A stretch of DNA of 64,000 bases from Flagellimonas sp. CMM7 (GCF_021390195.1 NZ_CP090003.1:2592001-2656000), one strand, 5' to 3'. Positions 36,321 through 45,425 are shown, numbered from the stretch's first letter. The notes: generated by a model not told the origin, from the letters alone. Numbers and translations are program-made.

Positions 36321-37850
36321 TTACAGTCGCTCATATGTGAACTGACCATTACCTCTTTCACCTTCTGAACTTACAAAAGCGGTAAAGTTGATTTTATAAT
36401 AGTTCCCTCCAGCATCTTTTAGGACATAGTATCGATCATCCTTGAGTACTCCTGCAAAGGCATTTCTCCAGCCACTACCTATTACTGTGCGATCATCATA
36501 AACAAGTGAAGATTCGTCCACATCTCCTCTTGCAAAGTCTGCATATGTGGGTACATCGAAATCGGTTCTTTCATCTGTATCGGGATCGATTTCATAAAGA
36601 GTTACTTGATAAAGCCCTACATCACCTAGGGTATTGTGCACAGCATAGTCAGAGTAAGTCAATCCAAAACCATTTTCATAGTAAGAAAAAACTCCACTAA
36701 AGTTGACGTCCCATTTGTCCTTTTGTGGTTCCACGTTAACACTTTGACCATTGGTTAGACTAAATGCAGATAAGAGATAGCTGTCGTTTTTGGAAATTGT
36801 CACCTCAGACATATTGGTTGTTTCGTTCAAAGGAGCATATTGTATGGTGTACCCGTTACTGTCGCTTAGAACCCTTACTTTCATAAAACCACGGTGATCA
36901 CCGGTCGTAATAATGCTTCCCGGTTCTGCCGACTCTGTTGGGATTTCATTGCCCAGTCCTACGATATACACATAGTTTTCTTCTGCAGTAGTTGAAATTG
37001 CCGCAAAAGCTGTCCCTTCGAGCCCTCCCTGCCTGTTATCTGTAAAAACAAGATTTTCGGCGACATTGCCGTATTGCGTATATCCTACAGGCAACCCTGC
37101 AATCAATTCGGCAACTGTGTTTACGGTAACTGTAGTAGGCTGGAACATTGCGTTTACAGTATTCAATTCTAACGGAGCAGTTAGATCACTGCTTTCAGTA
37201 ACAGAGAGTAAATCGGTAATACCAGATAGTTCAGCTGCGGATACGAGTAATGACGAATTAAGGTATACCCTATTTTCAGAACCATTGTAAAGCGCTATTT
37301 CCCAAGTGTCTCTTTTCACTGCGGTTTGGACACCGGTACTAAAATCGAAATACACTTGGTTAGGTAGATTAGATCCACCAGTTTCCAAATCTATAATTCC
37401 ACTTAAAGCGGCAATTGGAGAAAAGCTTACCATAGCTGATGACACCGAGCCCTGAAGCCAATCGGTATTGTCAAAGCCATCAAAAGAAAATGAAACCGAT
37501 TTAGTACTTCCCTCAATGGCATTTGATAATTTGTTGAAGGTAACAGTTGCATTTAGATCACCAACTGCAACGGGAACAGCTATTGTACCCGAATCGCCCG
37601 ATGGCGAGGTTGTAAAATCTGTGCCATATGTTGCGTTGTCCCCAGCATAAGAAATGTTGATTGTTCCGGCCTGCGTTGCCGCTCTTGAAAAGGTAATGGT
37701 GATGTCTTTACTCGTATCTTCCTCGGTTGTGCTGATGGTTGCACTACTGAAAGCTACAGTAAAATCTATGAGGTCTTCCGAGTCATCATTGTTACACGAG
37801 CTCAATACCAATAAAAATAGCGCTGTGCATAAAAAGGTAATCTTCTTCAT
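36321..37850 (-). CDS. HmuY-like heme-binding lipoprotein with N-terminal Calx-beta-type domain
   Basis: The 509-residue protein has a clear lipoprotein signal (LFLLVLSSC). Residues 28-140 resemble a Calx-beta-like beta-sandwich (SSATISTTEEDTSKDITITF). The rest fits the HmuY family: VYFDFSTGVQTAVKRDTWEIALYNG, KWDVNFSGVFSYYENGFG and YVLKDAGGNYYKINFTAF. HmuY captures heme at the cell surface and passes it to a TonB receptor. It is 5 bases downstream of such a receptor. It is much longer than Porphyromonas HmuY (about 200 residues). Heme ligands cannot be assigned. Confidence 0.85.
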   Translation of the reverse strand: MKKITFLCTALFLLVLSSCNNDDSEDLIDFTVAFSSATISTTEEDTSKDITITFSRAATQAGTINISYAGDNATYGTDFTTSPSGDSGTIAVPVAVGDLNATVTFNKLSNAIEGSTKSVSFSFDGFDNTDWLQGSVSSAMVSFSPIAALSGIIDLETGGSNLPNQVYFDFSTGVQTAVKRDTWEIALYNGSENRVYLNSSLLVSAAELSGITDLLSVTESSDLTAPLELNTVNAMFQPTTVTVNTVAELIAGLPVGYTQYGNVAENLVFTDNRQGGLEGTAFAAISTTAEENYVYIVGLGNEIPTESAEPGSIITTGDHRGFMKVRVLSDSNGYTIQYAPLNETTNMSEVTISKNDSYLLSAFSLTNGQSVNVEPQKDKWDVNFSGVFSYYENGFGLTYSDYAVHNTLGDVGLYQVTLYEIDPDTDERTDFDVPTYADFARGDVDESSLVYDDRTVIGSGWRNAFAGVLKDDRYYVLKDAGGNYYKINFTAFVSSEGERGNGQFTYERL

Positions 37851-37855
37851 GGTTT

Positions 37856-40024
37856 TTAGTTAAAGTTTAAATTGTATAAAAGTTTTAAAAAATAAGATCT
37901 TCCGTTACCGAATAATCTGCTAGCCGTAGTTGACGAATTATGTGTTCCAGAAGGAACATCGGAGGCATTTACGGTAACAATATTGAAGATGTTTCGTGCA
38001 CCAAGGGTGATTTCCAAATACTTGGTAAGGTCGGTTCTAAATGAGGCATCCATCCAAGTAAAATCATCTGTTTGGCCGACGACCAAACCGTCAGCTCCTT
38101 CTAAAATCACTTGAGTTCTGCCTGTGTATTTTAATTGAGTTGAAATTGTTGTCTTAAGTCTTGGAATGGTATATCCCAAAGAGGATTGTAGGTTAAAGCT
38201 CCATAGGTAATCACTATTGCTTGTTGAGGACTCATTGATTGCAGTGGATTCACCCATATAAGTGGCGCCAAGACCAACTTGCCAGTTTTTTACCTTGAGA
38301 CTGTTCTCCCATGAAAACCCCAAGATTTTGGAATAATCCACATTGGCAAAAGTGAACAGGCTTCGGTCATTTTCATCGGGTACTACGACACTGGCAATTT
38401 TGTCTTGAATGTCGAAATAATACGATTTGATAGCGGACTTTAGGAATCCTGTCTGGGTAACTTTAAACTTGTTCTCCAGATTTACGAAAACTGATATGCC
38501 GTCTTCGGGCTGAAGGTTAGGATTTCCCTGAACGTTGTGGTTAGCGTCAACGAAATAGAAGAAAAGCTCCTCAAAGTTGGGGGCTCGAAAGGCAGAACCG
38601 AAGATGGCTTTCAATTTAAAAGTATCGGTTAAGTCGTATGTGGAGGACAAAGACCAGATCAATTTATTTCCAAACTGCGAATTGTTCGTAAATCGTGCTC
38701 CCGGATAAATAGAAAGGTTATCGGTAAGATTAAAGTCAACTACACCAAAGAAATCATAGTTCTTCAAAGTGTTTTCTACAACATCATTTGAATATTCACC
38801 TGTAGCAATGGCATCAAAACCTGACTGGCAAGTGAACTCATAACCTAGTTGAAGATTAAAGAAATCCGATTTGGGGACCATGTTGCTTACAAATCCTTTG
38901 GAGTACCATATTTCGCTGGATTGACTTAAATTGTCTGTAATAAAAGACTCAATGCCTTGTTGTAATATGTTATAGACGTACTGCTGGAAGTAGCGCTTTT
39001 GGTTTTGTTGGGAAAAGAAAAAATTATAGGTGGTCTGCCCTTTTATCGGCCCCGATATGTTTAGGTTGTTTACGAATCTATCTGTTTCATAAATTTCGTC
39101 CAAAGCGGTGGGATTTACCAATCCTGTTGCTGTATCTAGCCGTCCAGTAACGTTGCGGTCGAAAACGGTCACGACTTCATCATAATATTGTAGTTTGTAA
39201 AAAATATTGTGTTTGCCAAGATTGAGATTAACATTACCGTAGGTAGTAATTTGTTCCTTGGGATTCCATTCCGTTCCTCTAAGCCCGTCATTGACGACTG
39301 TATTATCTTGAATGTTCACATAGTTTTCACCTCTGAAATCATTATAAAATCCAGCGTAGTCGTTTCTAGACGCTCCAATTGAGTACCCTAATTTGTCATT
39401 GACCTGATTGCTGACCTTGAAATTTTGAATGTGCCTGCCCTCATCGAATAAGGAGTATTCTGGACCAACGGTTTCTTCTTGAGCAGAAAGCTGTATTTGC
39501 CATGCGTAATCCCCTTCAAGGCCGCGTTTGGTGACAATATTGATTACCCCTGCAACAGCGTTGTCACCATAAAGCACTCCCATGGAACCTTCTACAATCT
39601 CAATACGCTCAACATCCTCTAGGTTTATTTGTGTGATATCGATATTGTTGCCAATACCATTATCGCTTGTCATGGGTATGCCATCAACTAATATTTTTAC
39701 ATATTGCCCATCAAGTCCAAACATACTTACAGTAGACCTTCCCGAAGAGGCATCTGGGGTAATTGTAATGTTGAGGTTATAGTTTAGTACATCAGCCAGA
39801 TTGTTCCCAGCAACTTTGGCAATGTCCTTTTTATCCAGAACACCTACTGCAAATAGTTTTTTACTTAAGGACATTACTTTGCTTTCTCCAGTGACAACTA
39901 CCTCTTTCAGATTTTGAACACTTTTAATGGTTTCAACTTTCACACTATCAGCTTGTTGTGAATGACTTACGAAGCACAGTATGGTAGCGAAACAAATGGC
40001 AAAACAGTCCTTATTTAGACTCAT
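37856..40024 (-). CDS. TonB-dependent outer-membrane receptor, probably for heme (HmuR-like)
   Basis: The 722-residue protein has a signal peptide (CFAICFATILCFVSHSQ), a plug domain (VVVTGESKVMSLSKKL, then LADVLNYNLNITITP and VDGIPMTSDNGIGN) and a 22-strand-type barrel ending in FLKLLYNLNFN, with the aromatic C-terminus needed for insertion. It lacks the carboxypeptidase-like N-terminal extension of SusC-type receptors, as expected for metal or heme receptors. HmuY follows 5 bases later. The promoter lies in the shared operator region at 40011-40090. Confidence 0.9.
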   Translation of the reverse strand: MSLNKDCFAICFATILCFVSHSQQADSVKVETIKSVQNLKEVVVTGESKVMSLSKKLFAVGVLDKKDIAKVAGNNLADVLNYNLNITITPDASSGRSTVSMFGLDGQYVKILVDGIPMTSDNGIGNNIDITQINLEDVERIEIVEGSMGVLYGDNAVAGVINIVTKRGLEGDYAWQIQLSAQEETVGPEYSLFDEGRHIQNFKVSNQVNDKLGYSIGASRNDYAGFYNDFRGENYVNIQDNTVVNDGLRGTEWNPKEQITTYGNVNLNLGKHNIFYKLQYYDEVVTVFDRNVTGRLDTATGLVNPTALDEIYETDRFVNNLNISGPIKGQTTYNFFFSQQNQKRYFQQYVYNILQQGIESFITDNLSQSSEIWYSKGFVSNMVPKSDFFNLQLGYEFTCQSGFDAIATGEYSNDVVENTLKNYDFFGVVDFNLTDNLSIYPGARFTNNSQFGNKLIWSLSSTYDLTDTFKLKAIFGSAFRAPNFEELFFYFVDANHNVQGNPNLQPEDGISVFVNLENKFKVTQTGFLKSAIKSYYFDIQDKIASVVVPDENDRSLFTFANVDYSKILGFSWENSLKVKNWQVGLGATYMGESTAINESSTSNSDYLWSFNLQSSLGYTIPRLKTTISTQLKYTGRTQVILEGADGLVVGQTDDFTWMDASFRTDLTKYLEITLGARNIFNIVTVNASDVPSGTHNSSTTASRLFGNGRSYFLKLLYNLNFN

Positions 40025-40090
40025 TATTAATAATTTTGATGCAAATATATATTTTATTTTTATTCAGTCTAAATAAAAGTTATAAATTTG
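40011..40090. promoter_or_regulatory. Divergent promoters with candidate iron-responsive palindrome
   Basis: TATATTTG (minus strand, 40042-40049) and TAAATTTG (plus strand, 40083-40090) are -7 boxes for the two arms of the heme locus. Between them the 17-bp imperfect palindrome TTATTCAGTCTAAATAA (40060-40076) covers the -33 position of both. A second half site, TTATTTAGACT, lies at 40011-40021 across the receptor start codon. The form resembles Fur- or DtxR-type operators, but the regulator's identity is inference. Confidence 0.65.
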
Positions 40091-40126
40091 CCTCTCATTT
40101 TAAAAACAGACCTAATTCGTATTATC

Positions 40127-41026
40127 ATGAAAAAATCAACAATCTTTTTGATGCTTTTGGTTGGAGGTGTCACCATATTATCAGCTCAGAAAAAAAAGGA
40201 ATTGGACAAGCAAGCCATTAAGGATATGTGTGGATGTTATGACATTACCTTTAAGTACACCGAAACTTTTGCACCCGAAATTGACTATGAGAAAAAAATG
40301 GATTATTCAGCCGGCGCATTAGAACTGGCTTTGCCTATTGTGGATGAAAAGAACAAAATATCTATCCAACATTTGTTGGTGATCAATGATACCATGATTA
40401 TTAAACATTGGCGACAGGATTGGGAATATGAAAACCAGGATGTTTTTTACTTCGATAAAGAAAATAATTGGGTTTTTAAGAAATTACCCAAGAATCAGGT
40501 AAAAGGACAATGGACCCAAAAAGTATATCAAGTGGATGATAGCCCAAGATATTCCGGTTCTGCCACTTGGATACATGCGGATGGAAAACACTACTGGGAA
40601 AACACAGCAGATGCCCCGCTACCTAGACGCGAATACTCAAAAAGAAGTGATTATAATGTGATGAAAAGGGGTAACCGACATGAGATAACTTCTTTTGGCT
40701 GGATTCACGAACAGGACAATGACAAAATTATTCGTGAAAATGGTAAGGAAGATGTGCTATTGGCCCAAGAAAAGGGAATGAACATATATACCAAGGTATC
40801 TGATTCAAAATGCCAAGCTGCTATTGACTGGTGGGAAAAACATAAAGACTTTTGGGGGATTGTACGCTCGTCTTGGGATGAGGTATATAGTAGAGAAGGT
40901 AATCTAACACTGCATAAAAAAGTAGATAAAAAACCTTTGTTCATGCACTTTTACCCATTGGAGAAAAAGGGAGCGAATAGTGTTCAAGTTTCCAAGTTGA
41001 TTTCCAAATTTGTGGATGATAAGTAA
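40127..41026 (+). CDS. DUF6607 secreted protein of the heme locus
   Basis: The start at 40127 gives a good signal peptide (STIFLMLLVGGVTILSAQ); the longer frame from 40088 would hide it. The mature protein (about 280 residues) matches DUF6607: MCGCYDITFKYTETFAPE, MIIKHWRQDWEYENQDVFYF, YSGSATWIHADGKHYWENTADAPLPRRE. It is rich in Trp, His and Tyr. DUF6607 genes recur beside heme-type TonB receptors in Flavobacteriia; a role in heme handling is therefore likely but not shown. It leads the rightward arm. Confidence 0.85.
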   Translation: MKKSTIFLMLLVGGVTILSAQKKKELDKQAIKDMCGCYDITFKYTETFAPEIDYEKKMDYSAGALELALPIVDEKNKISIQHLLVINDTMIIKHWRQDWEYENQDVFYFDKENNWVFKKLPKNQVKGQWTQKVYQVDDSPRYSGSATWIHADGKHYWENTADAPLPRREYSKRSDYNVMKRGNRHEITSFGWIHEQDNDKIIRENGKEDVLLAQEKGMNIYTKVSDSKCQAAIDWWEKHKDFWGIVRSSWDEVYSREGNLTLHKKVDKKPLFMHFYPLEKKGANSVQVSKLISKFVDDK

Positions 41027-41033
41027 ACAGGTA

Positions 41034-41606
41034 ATGAACAGAGCAAATAAGACAAGGTTCCAAATAGGGGTCATGCTATGCATGGCCTTTTTGTTTTTTG
41101 GATTTTCACCTTCCAAAATTTTACCACGACTTTGGCAAAAACTTAATGCCGCGGTACAGACGACTTTTGAAGTAAACGATTTCTCTCTAGAGGAGATAAA
41201 AGTAAATAGCGGACTGATTGACAGAACTACGATAACATTAAACGGAGAAAACCTGTTTAGGATAATTCAAAAAGAGGCGCTAGTTGGTTATGCTTATTTA
41301 GGGGAAGCACCCAGTATGAAGAGCACCTTTGATTATGTAGTGTTGTTCAACAAAGATTTGAGCATAAAGAAAACAAAGGTGCTGATTTATCGAGAAGATT
41401 ATGGTCGACAGATCGGGAGTCAGCGTTGGTTAAGACAATTCATTGATAAAAAAGTGGGTGAGTCGATAACCTATGGCTCGGACATTGATGCCATTTCTGG
41501 AGCAACAATTTCGGCAAAATCTATGACCAAAGCTTTGAATGATGTTTTGACCAGCATGGAAGTTTTGAGAGACGAAAATATACTGAACCAGTTGAACCAT
41601 AAATAA
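41034..41606 (+). CDS. FMN-binding domain protein (RnfG/NqrC-type flavin site)
   Basis: The ATG at 41034 (7 bases after the DUF6607 stop) gives 190 residues with an N-terminal helix (FQIGVMLCMAFLFFGF). An alternative ATG at 41016 overlaps the previous gene. The C-terminal part has IDAISGATISAKSMTKAL, where SGAT is the covalent FMN-attachment motif and Thr158 the expected acceptor. Attachment would need ApbE flavin transferase, not seen in this window. It would act as a one-electron carrier on the periplasmic side of the inner membrane. Confidence 0.88.
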   Translation: MNRANKTRFQIGVMLCMAFLFFGFSPSKILPRLWQKLNAAVQTTFEVNDFSLEEIKVNSGLIDRTTITLNGENLFRIIQKEALVGYAYLGEAPSMKSTFDYVVLFNKDLSIKKTKVLIYREDYGRQIGSQRWLRQFIDKKVGESITYGSDIDAISGATISAKSMTKALNDVLTSMEVLRDENILNQLNHK

Positions 41607-41615
41607 TTCAAAGGG

Positions 41616-41637
41616 AACTCGCTGCCGCGGGAGTTTT
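41616..41637 (+). terminator. Small hairpin between the FMN-binding and membrane protein genes
   Basis: AACTC pairs with GAGTT around a GC-rich interior and is followed by a T-run. It might terminate or attenuate part of the transcript. The stem is short. Confidence 0.4.
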
Positions 41638-41661
41638 TAAATTTTCTGCAAATTGGATTCG

Positions 41662-42156
41662 ATGAATATTAAGGGAATAATACAACGTTTTTCCAAAGAA
41701 ATAAGGTGCTTAATATTCGCGTATCTTATGATAACATCAATAGGGTTTATTTCTGCCATACGATTTGTAGGTGTTACCACAAATAATACACCAGTAGGAA
41801 TTGAGGAAAATTATTTAGGAAACGAGGATGACCTGAAAGCACAGGAATTAAAGTTTGCCAAAAGCGAAAAACAGATTCTCAATATAGTCCACTCCCATAT
41901 ACTTTCTATGGGGATGCTTTTTTTTATTCTAGCATTTTTGGTAGCCACAACACCCGTGCACGGCCTTTTGAGAAAGTTCCTTCTTTACGAACCGCTACTG
42001 TCAGTTCTGCTGACTTTTGGTGGAATTTATTTTTTGTGGAAGAAAGTGTTGTGGATGAAATATGTGATCATGGTTTCCGGTATGCTAATGACAACTTCCT
42101 ATGTTTTGTCCGTTGCAATAATCTGTTTTTGGCTTCTAAAAAAACAATTGAAGTAA
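41662..42156 (+). CDS. Four-helix membrane protein of the heme locus
   Basis: The start at 41662 (MNIKGII) is chosen over a TTG at 41653. The 164-residue protein has helix 1 at about 20-37, an extracytoplasmic loop of about 40 residues, and three more helices. His residues occur in VHSHILSMGM and TTPVHGLL at membrane borders, suitable for b-type heme ligation. No family is recognised. Its place behind the FMN-binding protein suggests a membrane electron-transfer partner. Confidence 0.75.
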   Translation: MNIKGIIQRFSKEIRCLIFAYLMITSIGFISAIRFVGVTTNNTPVGIEENYLGNEDDLKAQELKFAKSEKQILNIVHSHILSMGMLFFILAFLVATTPVHGLLRKFLLYEPLLSVLLTFGGIYFLWKKVLWMKYVIMVSGMLMTTSYVLSVAIICFWLLKKQLK

Positions 42157-42171
42157 TCTGATGTTTACGTT

Positions 42172-42582
42172 TTAGTAATCACTTTCGACCAACCGTTTGG
42201 AAATCCACCAATAATTCCCAGCAGGATCAATTATTCCACCTTGCCGGTCTTCATAAGGCATATCTTCCGGTTCAAATACAACTTCTGCGCCATGGGCCAG
42301 TGCATTTTTATATACTGTATCCACATCTTCCACATATAAATAGAAAGCGGTACGCATTCCTTCAAACTGGCCTCTTGCTTGGCTGAGCATAAAACAACTA
42401 TCTCCTATTTTAAGAATAACATTACTAAGATCACCGTTGGTTTCGTTGATGGATCTACTTATTTCTTCAGCATAAAACGCTTTTTGCAAAAAATCGATCA
42501 ACCCTAATGGATCTGATACGAACAAGTATGAATTTACATTGCTAAAACCTTCAGGGGTATATGTGTTGAATACTGTTTTCAT
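42172..42582 (-). CDS. VOC (glyoxalase/bleomycin-resistance fold) protein, PhnB-like
   Basis: The 136-residue protein shows a VOC layout: VNSYLFVSDPLGLIDFLQKAF, IGDSCFMLSQARGQF, TAFYLYVEDVDTVYKNALAHGAE and a final DRQGGIIDPAGNYWWISKR. These proteins bind metals or small molecules, often as antibiotic-binding or isomerase-like proteins. No definite substrate. It is divergent from the AraC-type regulator gene, with 68 bases between starts. Confidence 0.88.
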   Translation of the reverse strand: MKTVFNTYTPEGFSNVNSYLFVSDPLGLIDFLQKAFYAEEISRSINETNGDLSNVILKIGDSCFMLSQARGQFEGMRTAFYLYVEDVDTVYKNALAHGAEVVFEPEDMPYEDRQGGIIDPAGNYWWISKRLVESDY

Positions 42583-42650
42583 AGCTTACGATTAAAAATG
42601 TTAAGGGTTTACAACAAAATAAGTACTTTTAATTTATATCAATAAGACGA

Positions 42651-43508
42651 ATGAACAGGGATATATTAGATATCAATGATTTTACCATTTTGATAGAAGA
42701 GGCAACTTCTACAGAGGTTACCACAGATTCGTGTTTATTTGATGAACCTGTTATTGCGGTTGCTTTTTATGGGTCCGGTAATGTAGATTTAACTGTTAAG
42801 TATGGAAATCAGCAAAAAGACTTTAATCATACCAAAGGATTGACGCTTTCATTCTATGCTGATGAAAAAGTGGAATTTAGGCACACAGTTTCTGCAGGTA
42901 AGCCTTTGGAATGCATTGTTATTGCCACTTCTCCAAGAAACCTTAAAAAATTACCAAACAATGAAGGTGAACTTTTTACCGAGCTGTTGGGACAATTGGT
43001 AAAGCCTTTTGATCATTATGTAGAAGGCCCGCGCTTTTTTATGACACCAGAAATGCAACATATTGTCGATGGTATTTTTAGCAATAGATATGAAGGTAAG
43101 GCCAAGATGATGTTTTTCCGTAGCCAGATAACCGCTTTATTATCACATTTTTTTTGGCAATTATCCATGTTAAAGGATGAAGGGATTAAAAGTGTTGAGC
43201 GTGAAAAACTGTATGAGGCTAAAGAAATATTATCCCAGAATTTGGATACTCCGCCCTCACTTACTGAACTTTCGCGCCAGATTGGGCTGAATACCTTTAA
43301 ACTGAAAAAGGACTTTAAAGAACTTTTTGGGGTGCCCGTGTTCAAATACCTGCAAAATGAGCGTATGACAAAGGCCCACAATCTTATCAGAAACAAAGAA
43401 GCCACGGTACAAGAAGCCGCATGGCATGTGGGGTACGATAGCTTAGGCTCTTTTTCTAACGCTTTCGCTAAAAAATTTGGCTTCCGCCCAAGCGAAATAA
43501 AGTCATAA
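42651..43508 (+). CDS. AraC family transcriptional regulator
   Basis: The 285-residue protein has an N-terminal sensing part and a C-terminal double HTH: PPSLTELSRQIGLNTFKLKKDFKELFGVPVFKYLQNERM near residues 200-240 and VQEAAWHVGYDSLGSFSNAFAKKFGFRPSEIKS at the end. It is likely to control the following DUF5367, DUF1772 and NmrA genes and perhaps the divergent VOC gene. Confidence 0.92.
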   Translation: MNRDILDINDFTILIEEATSTEVTTDSCLFDEPVIAVAFYGSGNVDLTVKYGNQQKDFNHTKGLTLSFYADEKVEFRHTVSAGKPLECIVIATSPRNLKKLPNNEGELFTELLGQLVKPFDHYVEGPRFFMTPEMQHIVDGIFSNRYEGKAKMMFFRSQITALLSHFFWQLSMLKDEGIKSVEREKLYEAKEILSQNLDTPPSLTELSRQIGLNTFKLKKDFKELFGVPVFKYLQNERMTKAHNLIRNKEATVQEAAWHVGYDSLGSFSNAFAKKFGFRPSEIKS

Positions 43509-43596
43509 TACTTTTCGAACAAATCTTTCTCCTTTTTGAATAAATCACCCCACCGTGGCTGTTCTAGTTTTGCGCTATAATTAAAACCGAACAGTT

Positions 43597-43995
43597 ATGA
43601 AGATTTTTAGAGCAATTGGAATAGGAGCATTGATTTGGATTCTTGGGGTAAGTTCATACGCCTTGTCATTTTATGTTCCAATTATGGAAAATGTAGAACA
43701 ACAAGCGAATATCGTATTATTTGTGGTAGTTATGCCATTGGTTTGGGCGGGCTGCTGGATGTATTATAAACAAGATAGCTGGACCCATGGTTATAAAGTA
43801 GGACAGGCACTTTTTTTAACCAGCGCCGCTTTAGATGCCCTAATCACCGTTCCTTTTCTTATCATGCCCAATGGGGGTAGTTACTATGACTTTTATACTG
43901 ATGCTGGATTCTGGGTGATAGCCTTTGAGTTCATCGTCGTAGCCGTATTGTATTGGTACGCTAAAGTTTATGTGCAAAAACAAGAAACAATATAG
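43597..43995 (+). CDS. DUF5367-like four-helix membrane protein
   Basis: The 132-residue protein is almost entirely hydrophobic with four helices: IGIGALIWILGVSSYALSF, IVLFVVVMPLVWAGCWMYY, VGQALFLTSAALDALITVPF and FWVIAFEFIVVAVLYWYA. The form and size fit DUF5367, a family of unknown function. It follows the AraC regulator by 88 bases and precedes DUF1772 by 19 bases. Confidence 0.7.
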   Translation: MKIFRAIGIGALIWILGVSSYALSFYVPIMENVEQQANIVLFVVVMPLVWAGCWMYYKQDSWTHGYKVGQALFLTSAALDALITVPFLIMPNGGSYYDFYTDAGFWVIAFEFIVVAVLYWYAKVYVQKQETI

Positions 43996-44014
43996 TCAAT
44001 CAGAAACATGAATT

Positions 44015-44506
44015 ATGGAAATTTCAATGAGTAATCTTACACTTTTTGCAACTACTTTATGTTTTGGCCTTGTCGCAGGACTTTGCTTTACATGGGGGAA
44101 TGCGGTTACCCCGGGGATTGGACAATTGGACGATTTAGGTTATTTGCAGTCGTTTCAAAGAATGAATCGCAGCATAGAAAACCCCTTGTTTTTTGCAATT
44201 TTTATCGGTTCATTTTTTATTGGTATCGCTACCATATTTGCCAATAAAGGTATTTCACCATCACACTTTTGGTTGATACTTATTGCGGTGATTATCTACT
44301 TTTTGGGAGTGGTTTTGGTAACCATAACGGGCAATGTACCCCTAAACGAGCTGTTGGACAAGACCAATTTGACCGATAGTGGTATTGAAGATTTGAAGGC
44401 ACTTCGTGAAAGGTTTGAAAACCCATGGAACCGCTTTCATACCATTCGAATTATTACCGCAACCATCTCATTTGCTATGTTGATCATAGCAGGAATAAAC
44501 AAGTAA
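44015..44506 (+). CDS. DUF1772 (anthrone oxygenase-like) membrane protein
   Basis: The 163-residue protein has four helices and the DUF1772 hallmarks: CFGLVAGLCFTWGNAVTPGI, FQRMNRSIENPLFF, VTITGNVPLNELLDKTNL and FENPWNRFHTIRIITATISF. DUF1772 covers anthrone oxygenases and homologues. The true substrate is unknown. A start at the second Met (MSNLTLF) is possible. It forms a likely operon with the DUF5367 and NmrA-type genes. Confidence 0.85.
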   Translation: MEISMSNLTLFATTLCFGLVAGLCFTWGNAVTPGIGQLDDLGYLQSFQRMNRSIENPLFFAIFIGSFFIGIATIFANKGISPSHFWLILIAVIIYFLGVVLVTITGNVPLNELLDKTNLTDSGIEDLKALRERFENPWNRFHTIRIITATISFAMLIIAGINK

Positions 44507-44541
44507 ATCATAATTAAAATAAATATCAAAAATTAAATATC

Positions 44542-45378
44542 ATGAAAAACAACATTTTAGTATTAGGAGGGAAAGGAAAAACGGGAAGACGTATTGTAGA
44601 ACGATTAACTAAAAAAGGACACAATGTACGCATTGGTTCACGAGTTGAAAACCCTGCCTTTGACTGGAACAAGCCAGCTGGTTGGCCAGCAGTATTGGAA
44701 AATATAGAAAGCGTGTACATTACCTATCAACCAGATTTAGCTGTGCCAGGCGCAAAAGAAGCTATTGAGGCATTAACCAAAGTGGCTAAAGAGCAAGGTG
44801 TAAAGAAATTGGTGCTTCTTTCAGGTAAGGGAGAAGTTGAAGCTGAACGTTGCGAAAAATTGGTAATGAATTGTGGCTTGGATTATACCATTATACGTGC
44901 TAGTTGGTTCAACCAAAATTTTAGTGAAAGTTTCTTTTTGGATCCTATTTTAGCTGGTCATGTGGCACTTCCACAGGCCGAAGTGAAGGTTCCTTATATA
45001 GATGCAAATGATATTGCTGATGTAGCTGTGGAGGCTTTGTTGAATGAGCAGCACAATGGAGAAATTTATGAACTGACAGGTTCTAGGTTCTTAACTTTCA
45101 AAGAAGTGGTACATGAGATTGCAGAAGCCACTGGAAGGGATATCCAATTCACAGCTATTTCTTTACCGGAATATAATAAAATGATGGAAGAGCATGGAAT
45201 TCCTACAGATTACATCTGGTTGATTAATTATTTGTTTACTGAAGTTTTGGGGAATGATGATAACCAAGTAATTACTCATGGTATCGAACAAGTATTGGGT
45301 AGAAAACCTAAAGATTTTTCAGATTATGTAAGGGAGACAGCTGCAACAGGAATATGGAATCAAACAGTCGATGCATAA
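44542..45378 (+). CDS. NmrA-like NAD(P)-binding oxidoreductase
   Basis: The 278-residue Rossmann protein starts with ILVLGGKGKTGRRIVERLTKKG, a GGxGxTGR nucleotide-binding loop of the atypical-SDR/NmrA kind. It also shows VSLLSGKGE-like LVLLSGKGEVEAERCE and YTIIRASWFNQNFSESF. No canonical YxxxK is visible, as in NmrA-type members that work as sensors or quinone reductases. Last gene of the AraC-DUF5367-DUF1772 group; a strong terminator follows. Confidence 0.88.
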   Translation: MKNNILVLGGKGKTGRRIVERLTKKGHNVRIGSRVENPAFDWNKPAGWPAVLENIESVYITYQPDLAVPGAKEAIEALTKVAKEQGVKKLVLLSGKGEVEAERCEKLVMNCGLDYTIIRASWFNQNFSESFFLDPILAGHVALPQAEVKVPYIDANDIADVAVEALLNEQHNGEIYELTGSRFLTFKEVVHEIAEATGRDIQFTAISLPEYNKMMEEHGIPTDYIWLINYLFTEVLGNDDNQVITHGIEQVLGRKPKDFSDYVRETAATGIWNQTVDA

Positions 45379-45397
45379 ACCCTAACGCTAGAAACTT

Positions 45398-45424
45398 AAA
45401 GGCAGACCAAATAGGTCTGCCTTT
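45398..45424. terminator. Bidirectional terminator between convergent genes
   Basis: AAAGGCAGACC pairs perfectly with GGTCTGCCTTT around a 5-base loop, followed by T-runs in both directions. It separates the NmrA-type gene and the DUF3307 gene. Confidence 0.9.
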
Positions 45425-45425
45425 T

